Source: Chitinophagaceae bacterium (lineage in GTDB: Bacteria; Bacteroidota; Bacteroidia; Chitinophagales; Chitinophagaceae). Taken from it: a stretch of DNA of 27,615 nucleotides. Below are positions 7,436 to 13,597 of the stretch, one piece after another. The stretch lies in contig JAEUVW010000227.1 of the NCBI GenBank assembly GCA_016786525.1, positions 1-27,615 on the forward strand, written 5' to 3'. Each line of letters opens with the position of its first letter. The first letter of the stretch is position 1. A model generated the notes under the pieces. It was not told the DNA's origin. It was given only the letters and a program-made list of their open reading frames with translations, and did not search any database. Made by a program: the position numbers and the translations under genes.

Positions 7436-7549
7436 CTATTCAGCGTGACTTTTATTTTCTTTTTTCATCCTTTTCTCTTCTTTTTTCTCTTTGGGTGTTT
7501 TGATTGCCTTTTTCATAACGTCCTTCTTACCTGTTTTTTCTTTCGACAT
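7436..7549 (-). CDS. Lysine-rich small protein, 37 aa
   Basis: The ORF begins MSKEKTGKKDVMKKAIKTPK. The remainder is mostly Lys and Glu, with the segment EKKEEKRMKKENK. Very basic small proteins of this kind are frequent, unannotated ORFs in Bacteroidota and may bind nucleic acid; this is an inference from composition. A near-match box TAAAATTG (minus strand, 7556-7563) ends 6 nt before the ATG, and a second promoter-like site lies at 7589-7596. Confidence 0.45.
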   Translation of the reverse strand: MSKEKTGKKDVMKKAIKTPKEKKEEKRMKKENKSHAE

Positions 7550-7587
7550 AATTTCCAATTTTAAACTATGAAAATTTCATAATCCTA

Positions 7588-7599
7588 TGTAAGGTAGTC
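7588..7599 (-). repeat. 12-nt direct repeat, copy 1 (second copy 7787-7798)
   Basis: TGTAAGGTAGTC occurs at 7588-7599 and 7787-7798. On the minus strand each copy reads GACTACCTTACA, containing a TAnnTT promoter-like core. Each lies upstream of a minus-strand small ORF (7436-7549 and 7665-7784). It may be a shared promoter or operator. Confidence 0.4.
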
Positions 7600-7664
7600 C
7601 AATATATTCAGGTGCCACATTCTTACACTAAAGAATAACATATTGTCTAAGGGAACATCGGCTT

Positions 7665-7784
7665 CTAAGCAATCCTGGAAAAGAATTTATAAACTAATAA
7701 TCCCATAACGAATATCGCCGCAAAACTGATCACATAAAAAATAACGGTCTCAAACATTTTCCCATCCTCTTTTGGCTCTATCAT
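7665..7784 (-). CDS. Single-pass membrane micropeptide, 39 aa
   Basis: The ORF begins MIEPKEDGKMFETVIFYVIS, continues with FAAIFVMGLLVYKFF and ends SRIA. An acidic N-terminus precedes one membrane helix and a short basic end. An internal Met (residue 10) would give a 30-residue peptide of the same length as the other micropeptides in this island. A degenerate promoter box TACCTTAC lies 3 nt before the ATG, a spacing seen at the other leaderless ORFs. The function is unknown. Confidence 0.45.
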   Translation of the reverse strand: MIEPKEDGKMFETVIFYVISFAAIFVMGLLVYKFFSRIA

Positions 7785-7825
7785 ACTGTAAGGTAGTCTT
7801 TATAATGGGGGAGCGATGATAAAAA

Positions 7826-7847
7826 AGGCACCCCTTTCGAGGTGCCT
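7826..7847 (-). terminator. Rho-independent terminator, minus strand
   Basis: The stem AGGCACC/GGTGCCT (7 bp) has an 8-nt loop, and on the minus strand a run of six T follows (A run 7821-7826). It lies about 105 nt after the stop of the membrane protein gene 7952-8410 and would end the lipoprotein operon. Confidence 0.75.
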
Positions 7848-7951
7848 AACCAAAACCAGTCAAATGTTACAGGGTAAAGTTCAGGAATTAGTTTATTCCC
7901 GGCATTACATCATTTTCTGCATTTGTTACATAAAAAAGGCAATAAATGGAG

Positions 7952-8410
7952 CTAAATGCCCCCTTTTGTATTTCCAACTATATCCTGTATCTGTTGTCTC
8001 GACATAGCCAACGATATCAGCAGTCCTACCATTTGAACAACGATAGATGATACCTTCCCTGTTGGCAAATCTCTTACCACAAGCAAGTATATGCTTATGC
8101 CAAGCAATGCTAAGCAGATGGCTACCGATACTCCATAACCTATGTCTGGATTTGGGCATACTATCGAAGACAAAAATATTGCCATTGTAAACGGCACAAT
8201 TGTCAAAACAAGCATTAGTAGAGGCCCATTGATATAATAGTCACCAAACGTGCCGGTTTCCTCTATCATCGCATATACCTCAGGCTTGTACATTTCAGCC
8301 ATAAATCGAGCTATGAACGTGGCGACCATAACAACAATTATGAATACGGGAAGAAAGGCAACCCAGCGTACTATTATTTCGCCGGGAGTACTCCAGAACT
8401 GAGAGTTCAT
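7952..8410 (-). CDS. Four-TM membrane protein of unknown function
   Basis: A 152-residue protein with four hydrophobic helices, around WVAFLPVFIIVVMVATFIA, LLMLVLTIVPFTMAIFL, GVSVAICLALLGISIYLLV and VVQMVGLLISLAM. No catalytic motif was seen and no family recognised. It starts 11 nt after the stop of the lipoprotein gene 8422-8802, so the two form an operon. A shorter frame that overlaps it (7926-8159) is out of phase and has no such regular structure. Confidence 0.72.
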   Translation of the reverse strand: MNSQFWSTPGEIIVRWVAFLPVFIIVVMVATFIARFMAEMYKPEVYAMIEETGTFGDYYINGPLLMLVLTIVPFTMAIFLSSIVCPNPDIGYGVSVAICLALLGISIYLLVVRDLPTGKVSSIVVQMVGLLISLAMSRQQIQDIVGNTKGGI

Positions 8411-8421
8411 ATGCGCCCGAT

Positions 8422-8802
8422 TTAGTTTCTGCGTGGAATGAAAACGCGCCTGTAGTCTCCATCCTCAATAACCAAACTGTCTGCGTATATTTTACCTACC
8501 TTTCCTGGTTGTCCATCAACAACAAAAGTCTTAGACTCACAGTCCATAATCAAAACAAGATGGTTGTCCTTGCTTCTTAATAGAGATACACCAATGCGTC
8601 GATCGTTTTTGTCTTGTCCGGTTATCATGGTTGCCGTGAGACTTGTGTCTAATGACCCTTTGTGATACACGTTGTACGTACTTTCGTAGTCATAGTTAAC
8701 GATGCAAGCAGCTTTAGGGTCTGCTTTAGGTGTTTCTTTATCCTTTTTACATGAAGGCAATATGACGACGGATAAGGCCGCCAATAGAATTATTTTTCTC
8801 AT
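8422..8802 (-). CDS. Small lipoprotein, unknown function
   Basis: I place the start at the ATG at 8802 because MRKIILLAALSVVILPSC is a complete lipoprotein signal: basic start, hydrophobic core, and LPSC lipobox with the Cys as residue 18. The longer upstream frame would bury this signal. The lysine-rich KKDKETPK follows the Cys, then about 100 residues of beta-rich sequence (TYNVYHKGSLDTSLTATMIT, LVLIMDCESKTFVVDG). The product should be anchored in the outer or inner membrane. It is first in an operon with the four-TM protein. The leader upstream is unusually structured (see 8806-8970). Confidence 0.75.
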   Translation of the reverse strand: MRKIILLAALSVVILPSCKKDKETPKADPKAACIVNYDYESTYNVYHKGSLDTSLTATMITGQDKNDRRIGVSLLRSKDNHLVLIMDCESKTFVVDGQPGKVGKIYADSLVIEDGDYRRVFIPRRN

Positions 8803-8805
8803 TGT

Positions 8806-8970
8806 GTGGTAATTTGAGACATAAAAAAGAGCGTAGCCAATATTCCCTTGCAGTCTCAGGCTTACCACGGCCTAACCCATAACAAAAGAAGTAGCTACGC
8901 TTTATCAGCGTATCAAAAAACAATCGTAATGGGTAGGTTCGCTTTTGAGTGGTAATTCGAGACTGCGACC
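8806..8970 (-). promoter_or_regulatory. Structured leader with competing inverted repeats
   Basis: Read on the minus strand, a 15-16-nt element occurs three times. Two copies are in one sense, GTCTCGAATTACCAC (8951-8965) and GTCTCAAATTACCAC (8806-8820, 3 nt before the ATG at 8802). One copy is in the opposite sense, GTGGTAAGCCTGAGAC (8853-8868), and can pair with either of the others but not both. A second set behaves alike: AGCGTAGC (8894-8901) can pair with GCTACGCT (8830-8837), which is followed by a run of six U, while its GCGTA part can pair with TACGC (8908-8912). This is the layout of an attenuator or riboswitch-like switch. It could also be a small RNA or the remnant of a miniature inverted-repeat element. 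Confidence 0.4.
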
Positions 8971-9025
8971 TGTTAGTTAATACTATATCGTTCTATTTAT
9001 TCATAGGCATATTTAATTAGGAGTG

Positions 9026-9033
9026 CAAAAATA
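9026..9033 (-). promoter_or_regulatory. -7 box of the lipoprotein operon
   Basis: Minus-strand TATTTTTG matches TAnnTTTG. It would start a transcript with a leader of about 215 nt that covers all of the repeats at 8806-8970. Confidence 0.5.
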
Positions 9034-9080
9034 CACAACACCTGAAAGGTATCGTGAAGTAATTTACTCGTTTTTTTATT

Positions 9081-9088
9081 TAATTTTG
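9081..9088 (+). promoter_or_regulatory. -7 box of the 51-aa basic ORF
   Basis: TAATTTTG matches TAnnTTTG and ends 4 nt before the ATG at 9093, predicting a leaderless mRNA. Confidence 0.6.
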
Positions 9089-9092
9089 AAGT

Positions 9093-9248
9093 ATGAGCAC
9101 GGATAAGAAAGCCAAGCCGGCTAAACCCCGCGGTAAATACGAAAAGCCTATAGCCGTTAATGCTAGCTTTATGGACGTGATCGGCGCTGCAATAAAGCAG
9201 GCAGACAAAAAGATGGGGAAGAAGAAAGAATCACATCCATCCAGATAA
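9093..9248 (+). CDS. Small basic protein, 51 aa
   Basis: The ORF begins MSTDKKAKPAKPRGKYEKPI, has a short folded-looking middle AVNASFMDVIGAAIKQ, and a Lys-rich end. I recall similar small Bacteroidota proteins with a Lys/Pro-rich start followed by a KYEx...NxSFxDVI core, but I cannot name the family. It lies 15 nt upstream of the Panacea antitoxin gene, on the same strand. Each gene has its own promoter box, so it may be a third component of that module or just a neighbour. Confidence 0.6.
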   Translation: MSTDKKAKPAKPRGKYEKPIAVNASFMDVIGAAIKQADKKMGKKKESHPSR

Positions 9249-9251
9249 TTG

Positions 9252-9259
9252 TATCTTTG
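9252..9259 (+). promoter_or_regulatory. -7 box of the Panacea toxin-antitoxin operon
   Basis: TATCTTTG matches TAnnTTTG exactly and ends 4 nt before the ATG at 9264. This fixes the start: the upstream TTG in frame at 9249 would lie inside the promoter. Confidence 0.65.
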
Positions 9260-9263
9260 TTAT

Positions 9264-9809
9264 ATGCAACCTACATTTCATTATGAGCAAGAAAAAGCAA
9301 TCGCTGCTCTAATGTACATATGCGATTATCTTGGTGGAGAGTGGGATAAATATAGCCTTCTTAAGATCTTATACTTTGCAGAACAGAAACATCTAGCAAA
9401 ATATGGAAGACCTATTAGTGGAGACTACATTGTTGCCATGAAGCATGGTCCCGTCCCATCTAATTCTTATAATTTAGTAAAGCCTCAATACGCCAATCCA
9501 AACTTTACAGAAGACGAAGAGAATATCATAAAAATAAACGGTAAGCCCGATCTGGATGCCCTTTCTGAAAGCGATATAGAGTGCCTAATAGAATCCATAA
9601 ACGAAAATAGAAATTATGGGTTTTGGAGATTGCGCGCCAAATCTCATGATAATGCATATAACAATACAGTAGAAACGAAAGGCTTAGATGCAACCATCCC
9701 ATTTATCGATATAGCAATATCTGGAGGCGCTCAACCTTCAATGGTTGAGTATATAAAACACAATCTAGAACTTCAGAATTGCTCTTTCAATGGCGCCCCT
9801 TCTTGGTAA
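9264..9809 (+). CDS. Panacea-domain (SocA/DUF4065-like) antitoxin
   Basis: A 181-residue protein with the Panacea domain, named for SocA-like antitoxins that neutralise many unrelated toxins. The family signature is clear: LMYICDYLGGEWDKYSLLKILYFAEQ, then YGRPISGDYIVAMKHGPVPSNSYNL (split here only for reading). This domain covers roughly residues 10-90; the rest is helical. I chose ATG 9264 over an upstream TTG because the promoter box sits at 9252-9259. The next gene begins 20 nt before this one ends, the usual arrangement for an antitoxin-toxin pair with the antitoxin first. The family assignment is strong; the antitoxin role follows from the family and context. Confidence 0.88.
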   Translation: MQPTFHYEQEKAIAALMYICDYLGGEWDKYSLLKILYFAEQKHLAKYGRPISGDYIVAMKHGPVPSNSYNLVKPQYANPNFTEDEENIIKINGKPDLDALSESDIECLIESINENRNYGFWRLRAKSHDNAYNNTVETKGLDATIPFIDIAISGGAQPSMVEYIKHNLELQNCSFNGAPSW

Positions 9810-10248
9810 TCATTTTTCAGAACCCATCAGGGAGGAATTGGCAACCCGAAATCTTAAAATAAAGGGTGTCATTAAAGTGTATTGTTCATTTGCGCGAAAA
9901 GAGAAAAGATTTATTATCATAGGCGAAAAGTATGACCATTCAGGATTTGCCCTCTTGTATATAAACTCAGAAATAAATGAAAACATGTTCCCTTCAGAGG
10001 AACAGAAAAACGAGCACGTATTAATTAGCCAAGAAGGGCGTAGCTATTTATCAAAAGATAGCTACGTTAACTGCACTCAGATGGTATATAAAGATAGAGG
10101 AGACTTGATGGATCTGCTTGTAAATCATCCAGAAGCGCACCTAGGTGAATTTTCGGATAATGACTATAAATTAGTCAGAGATAAAGTTTGCGATTCTAAA
10201 ATAATAACGGCAGGGAAGAAAAAGGAATATGGTGTATTCTTAAAATAA
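9790..10248 (+). CDS. Putative toxin partner of the Panacea antitoxin
   Basis: A 152-residue protein that overlaps the antitoxin gene by 20 nt. Its pattern is a run of beta strands (IKGVIKVYCSFARKEKRFII, ALLYINSEINENMFP, YLSKDSYVNCTQMVY) and a helical C-terminus. The INSEIN and DSYVNCTQ segments recall a conserved protein commonly found next to Panacea genes in Bacteroidota, and DSYVxCxQ is reminiscent of PemK/MazF-like SH3 folds. A ribonuclease role is therefore possible but unproven. A terminator follows at 10283-10312, so the module is self-contained. Confidence 0.65.
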   Translation: MAPLLGNHFSEPIREELATRNLKIKGVIKVYCSFARKEKRFIIIGEKYDHSGFALLYINSEINENMFPSEEQKNEHVLISQEGRSYLSKDSYVNCTQMVYKDRGDLMDLLVNHPEAHLGEFSDNDYKLVRDKVCDSKIITAGKKKEYGVFLK

Positions 10249-10282
10249 ACACTATTTACCTTGTAATGCTGATTAAGACAAC

Positions 10283-10312
10283 AAAAGCCAACCTCAACAG
10301 GTTGTGGCTTTT
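10283..10312 (+). terminator. Rho-independent terminator after the toxin-antitoxin operon
   Basis: The 8-bp outer stem AAAAGCCA/TGGCTTTT is extended by ACCT/AGGT around a small loop, with a 2-nt bulge. It ends in TTTT and lies 34 nt after the toxin stop. The A-rich left arm would also serve minus-strand transcripts. Confidence 0.7.
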
Positions 10313-10701
10313 GCCACACCGAAAGCCCCTAAACAATTCCATCGTAAAACGCCTCATCCAAATACCCACCCGATCCCCCGCGTACATCTGGTATGTAGGA
10401 GCCAGTTTATTTTACAAAATGACAAGTTTGTTTTACTTTTTAATACAGATTCTATTGTTCTCAGCTTTGTGATAAGCTGGCAACAGGAATTAAAGCGCTG
10501 GGTACAATCTGGATAATTAGTTGCACACCGGCCGTATTTTGAGAGGGGAGCACAAGCTATGCACGGGGCACAAAACAGCAGGCAACAGCACATCAGTATT
10601 ATTTACGCCGGCACTGCTACCAGCTTTGTGCTACATTTAAGGCTGCGCGGTTTCAGAGACAAACACCACACCCCAAACTGCTCTGCGCTACCCAGAAGAC
10701 C
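10313..10701. other. Intergenic region, island/backbone boundary
   Basis: There is no convincing gene here. Base composition changes from AT-rich to moderate GC across this stretch, so it probably contains the right edge of the accessory island. The short open frames are stop-rich in all phases and lack promoter support. TACATTTA at 10632-10639 is a weak promoter candidate for the gene at 10702. No direct repeat matching the left edge near 3650 was found. Confidence 0.4.
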
Positions 10702-11781
10702 ATGCAACAGATAAAAAATATAGTGGCAATACTCTGCGCCCTGGGCATTTTTCATGCTGTACAGGGGCAGGCCACGGCTTCCTTCGCCGACAGCATCAGA
10801 AAACAATACCATATTCCCGAACTCGCTTATGCAGTGCTGAGCTCCGGTGAAATCCTGGAAGTAAACGTATCGGGCGTACAGAAAATCAATACCGCACTTA
10901 CTGCGGGTATAAACGATAAATTCAGGATTGGTTCCAATACAAAAGCCATAACTGGTTTTATCGCAGCACAATTGGTGCATGGGAAGAAGATCAGCTGGGA
11001 CACCCGGTTCTTTGACCTGTTCCCGGAACTGAAAGCAAAAAGCAATCCTGCCTATCACCATCTGACCCTACTCAATTTACTGACGTTCAGAGCCAGCTTA
11101 TTTCCTTATACCTACACGTACAGCAAGCCAAGCCGGGAACAATTTTCAGGAGATGAAGCACAGCAACGGTACCAGTTTGCGGCCTGGTTTTTTCAGCACA
11201 AACCGGTTAAAAGTAAAGACAGCATCCACTTCTCCAACTTAGGCTACGTTGCAGCAGGGCTCATGCTGGAAAAGGTATCAGGAAAATCATACAAAGCACT
11301 TGTTGCCGATCTGGGGCAAGAATTAGGAATCAACTTTGGCTTTGGCAACCCTAATGCACAGGACACCCTGCAACCCTGGGGCCACGACGGCAATTTAATG
11401 CCCGAAGCCCCGGGCGACAATTACAAACTCAATTGGCTTTTGTGTGCAGGCAACATCAACGTCAGCCTGCCCGACTATGCCCAATTCATCCAGCTTCAGT
11501 TAAAAGGCCTGTGCGGGCAATCTGAACTGTTAACCCAAGAAGAATTTAACTTCCTTCATTTCGGTTTGCCCCAATTTGCAGTCGGTTGGTTTTGGAACGC
11601 AGACAACAATCATCAAACCTATTCCTACAACATCGGCAACCCCGGCACTTTTCTCAGCAAAGTATTTGTCTTTAAAGACCAGGACAGGGCGTTTATTCTT
11701 TTTGCGAACGCCCAGACCGCAGATGCGGACGCAGGCCTGGATGTTTTGTATGAAGAGCTGAAAAGAAAATACAGCCGGTAG
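10702..11781 (+). CDS. Serine hydrolase, beta-lactamase (class C/PBP4*) fold
   Basis: A 359-residue exported protein with a signal peptide (MQQIKNIVAILCALGIFHAV, cut near QGQA). The nucleophile motif SxxK is present as S78-N-T-K81 in FRIGSNTKAITGF. The second motif, normally YxN, reads F177-S-N in IHFSNLGYVAAGLMLEKVSG, so the catalytic Tyr is replaced by Phe. The usual LLTHxSGL segment reads LLTFRASL, and the usual HxG near the end reads NPG. The fold is clear, but the active site is altered at three places. It may be a binding or weakly active relative, or act on an unusual ester or peptide in the periplasm. It appears monocistronic. Confidence 0.82.
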   Translation: MQQIKNIVAILCALGIFHAVQGQATASFADSIRKQYHIPELAYAVLSSGEILEVNVSGVQKINTALTAGINDKFRIGSNTKAITGFIAAQLVHGKKISWDTRFFDLFPELKAKSNPAYHHLTLLNLLTFRASLFPYTYTYSKPSREQFSGDEAQQRYQFAAWFFQHKPVKSKDSIHFSNLGYVAAGLMLEKVSGKSYKALVADLGQELGINFGFGNPNAQDTLQPWGHDGNLMPEAPGDNYKLNWLLCAGNINVSLPDYAQFIQLQLKGLCGQSELLTQEEFNFLHFGLPQFAVGWFWNADNNHQTYSYNIGNPGTFLSKVFVFKDQDRAFILFANAQTADADAGLDVLYEELKRKYSR

Positions 11782-11862
11782 CAGCCTGCTATTGCCTCAA
11801 AAACAGCAAACCTCAGAGGGCACAGAGCCATTTCTTTGATATTACCCGTTACGAGTTCTCTG

Positions 11863-11870
11863 TATCTTTG
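11863..11870 (+). promoter_or_regulatory. -7 box of the Crp/Fnr regulator gene
   Basis: TATCTTTG is an exact TAnnTTTG match lying 30 nt before the ATG at 11901. The alternative TTG start at 11868 falls inside this box, which argues for the ATG. Confidence 0.65.
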
Positions 11871-11900
11871 TATCAAGCTGCTGAAGCGGCCATTGTCGCT

Positions 11901-12464
11901 ATGGAGGAATATTTAAGCTCATTCAATTTACTTACCGAGGAGGAGATCAGCCTGGCCGTAAATGCGGGTAGTACCCGGACCCTAAAAAAGAATGACTATT
12001 TTGTAAGGGAGGGACAAATCTGCCGGCAGGTAGGCTTTGTTCGTTCCGGAATTTTCCGTTCGTTTTACCACAATAGTCAAGGTGAGGAAATTACCTATTG
12101 CTTTACGTTTGAAGGCAGCTTCGCCACCGCTTACGCTTCTTTCATCACCCAGCAGCAAACGGTTGAAAATATCTGTGCCGTAACCGATGTGGAGCTCTTT
12201 GTCCTCCCCAGGGCGACCATCGAACAGTTTGAAAAAAACAGCAGCAATTGGCTGCGCCTCACCAAAACGATAGCCGAACAGGAGTTCTTAAAATTGGAGC
12301 AGCGCGTGTTTACCCTGCTTAGGGAAAGTGCTGAAAACCGTTACGCAGAACTGATGAACAAACATCCGGACTATCTGACGCTCATCCCGCTTAACCAGCT
12401 GGCATCTTACCTTGGCATCACGCAGCGGCATTTGAGCCGGATCAGGAGGGCCTACGCTTTTTAG
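11901..12464 (+). CDS. Crp/Fnr family transcriptional regulator
   Basis: A 187-residue protein with an N-terminal cyclic-nucleotide-binding-like beta barrel, visible in LKKNDYFVREGQICRQVGFV, RSGIFRSFYHNSQGEEITY and FEGSFATAYASF. The long dimerisation helix and a C-terminal winged helix follow (LIPLNQLASYLGITQRHLSRIRR). It lacks the Cys set needed for an iron-sulfur Fnr. Short regulators of this kind are numerous in Bacteroidota and often control the gene beside them. Here the next gene on the same strand, 119 nt away, is an NAD(P)H oxidoreductase, a likely target by position. The start is ATG 11901, in agreement with the promoter box at 11863. Confidence 0.9.
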   Translation: MEEYLSSFNLLTEEEISLAVNAGSTRTLKKNDYFVREGQICRQVGFVRSGIFRSFYHNSQGEEITYCFTFEGSFATAYASFITQQQTVENICAVTDVELFVLPRATIEQFEKNSSNWLRLTKTIAEQEFLKLEQRVFTLLRESAENRYAELMNKHPDYLTLIPLNQLASYLGITQRHLSRIRRAYAF

Positions 12465-12583
12465 ACAAATGTCCTTTTTGCGCTCAGCGATTACCTGTTG
12501 CTTTGCACCATTAGCAGAGGCTGGCTTACCGTTCAAGCAGACGTGCTTACGGTATACCCGGCTGACAAAAGCAAAAACACAAC

Positions 12584-13162
12584 ATGAAAAAAGTACTCCT
12601 TATCAACGGGCATCCTGATCCTGAAAGCTATAATCATGCCCTTGCAGATGCCTACGCCAGGGGCCTGGCTGCAAGCGGAGCTGCAATTTCCAGGATCAAT
12701 ATTGCGGAATTGCACTTCAACCCCAACCTTCAATTTGGGTACCGGCAGCGCACAGAACTGGAACCCGATCTGTTGGAAGCGCTGGAAAAGATCAAAGCGG
12801 CGGATCACCTGGTGTGGATATTCCCGATGTGGTGGTATGGGTATCCGGCCCTTATGAAGGGCTTCATCGACAGGACATTTCTCCCGGGTATTACCTATCA
12901 GCCTGTCGAAGGCAAACCTTTCCCCAAAAAACTTTTAAAAGGGAAAACGGCCAGGATTATTGTCACCTCCGATACCCCCAGGTGGTATGACTGGCTGTTT
13001 ATGAAGAGCCCTACTTTGAACCAGTTCAGGAAAGGCACCCTTGAATTTTGCGGGGTCAGCCCGGTGAAAGTGACCTACATAGCTGTTATTAGGGATTCCA
13101 GCCCGGAATTCCGGCAACAATGGATCGCAAAAGTAGAAAGACTGGGCGCGCAGGGAGCCTGA
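12584..13162 (+). CDS. NAD(P)H-dependent oxidoreductase, flavodoxin-2 fold
   Basis: A 192-residue flavin-dependent quinone or nitro reductase of the MdaB/KefF/NQO1-like family, cytoplasmic. The FMN/FAD phosphate-binding loop is MKKVLLINGHPDPESYNHAL. The conserved middle segment HLVWIFPMWWYGYPALMKGF contains the family's FPxWWYxxPAxxKGxxD pattern (D next), and TPRWYDWLF and LNQFRKGTLEFCGV follow. The length is normal for the family. It probably reduces quinones or electrophiles, and its position after a Crp/Fnr-type regulator suggests stress-dependent control. No promoter match was found in the 119-nt gap. Confidence 0.92.
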   Translation: MKKVLLINGHPDPESYNHALADAYARGLAASGAAISRINIAELHFNPNLQFGYRQRTELEPDLLEALEKIKAADHLVWIFPMWWYGYPALMKGFIDRTFLPGITYQPVEGKPFPKKLLKGKTARIIVTSDTPRWYDWLFMKSPTLNQFRKGTLEFCGVSPVKVTYIAVIRDSSPEFRQQWIAKVERLGAQGA

Positions 13163-13597
13163 TGCAGCTGCCCGGCGCATGCTCTTATCCTATACCAGCC
13201 CACAAGGAACAGCTCATGAACACTTTGGGATACCCGAACTAAGAGGATCACTCACTCAAGGCATTTCTTTTATCGCGTATTAATTGTCGTTCGGCATGAC
13301 CTTCGGAACATGTCGAAGAACGGAAAGAGCTTAAAAGAAACTATAGCCGCTATGGTAATGATACTCATTTTAAGCTCGCCCCCCAGCCTGCTCTTTTCTC
13401 CAGCTGCTGCGATCCTTATCACAGTTTTCTTTACTTTCGGGGGGGAATATTGCTTTTCTTCAACCTGAGCGTATGATGGATATTGTGTTACCGTAATTAC
13501 CGTCCGGGTAATTACATTTTCAGCCGATAATTTTATTCATGGCTTCTGCTCCTTCAGCAGAAGATGACTTCTTATGTTCATTTAATACTACTTAATC
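13163..13597 (+). promoter_or_regulatory. Intergenic region with a possible paired operator
   Basis: This is a 435-nt gap without a gene. The 8-nt palindrome GTAATTAC occurs twice, at 13493-13500 and 13508-13515, 15 bp apart. The copies lie 83-105 nt before the next ATG, which would suit a dimeric regulator binding two sites. A perfect 8-bp hairpin CTTCTGCT/AGCAGAAG (13543-13563) follows but has no T-run, so it is not a terminator; it would lie in the 5' leader of the acetyltransferase. No TAnnTTTG box is clear. Confidence 0.35.

Noticed and set aside
7926..8159. Minus-strand 77-codon frame
   Set aside because: It is out of phase with the four-helix membrane protein 7952-8410, which has regular hydrophobic segments and operon spacing.
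8803..8868. 22-residue N-terminal extension of the lipoprotein
   Set aside because: It would hide a complete lipoprotein signal peptide that starts at ATG 8802 and would translate through the repeat-rich leader.
8806..8970. 6S RNA, tmRNA or a known riboswitch
   Set aside because: The region has hairpin potential, but I see none of the conserved sequence motifs of these RNAs; it is reported only as an unclassified structured leader.
9249..9263. TTG start extending the Panacea antitoxin by 5 residues
   Set aside because: These codons overlap the TATCTTTG promoter box; ATG 9264 starts the family sequence.
10266..10593. Several 68-79-codon frames in the gap before the serine hydrolase
   Set aside because: They overlap each other in different phases and strands, partly cover a terminator, and show no domain or promoter.
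11868..11900. TTG start extending the Crp/Fnr regulator by 11 residues
   Set aside because: The extension lies within and just after an exact -7 promoter box, and ATG 11901 gives the usual family N-terminus.
13543..13563. 8-bp hairpin as a terminator
   Set aside because: There is no T-run after it, and it lies upstream of the acetyltransferase start on the coding strand.
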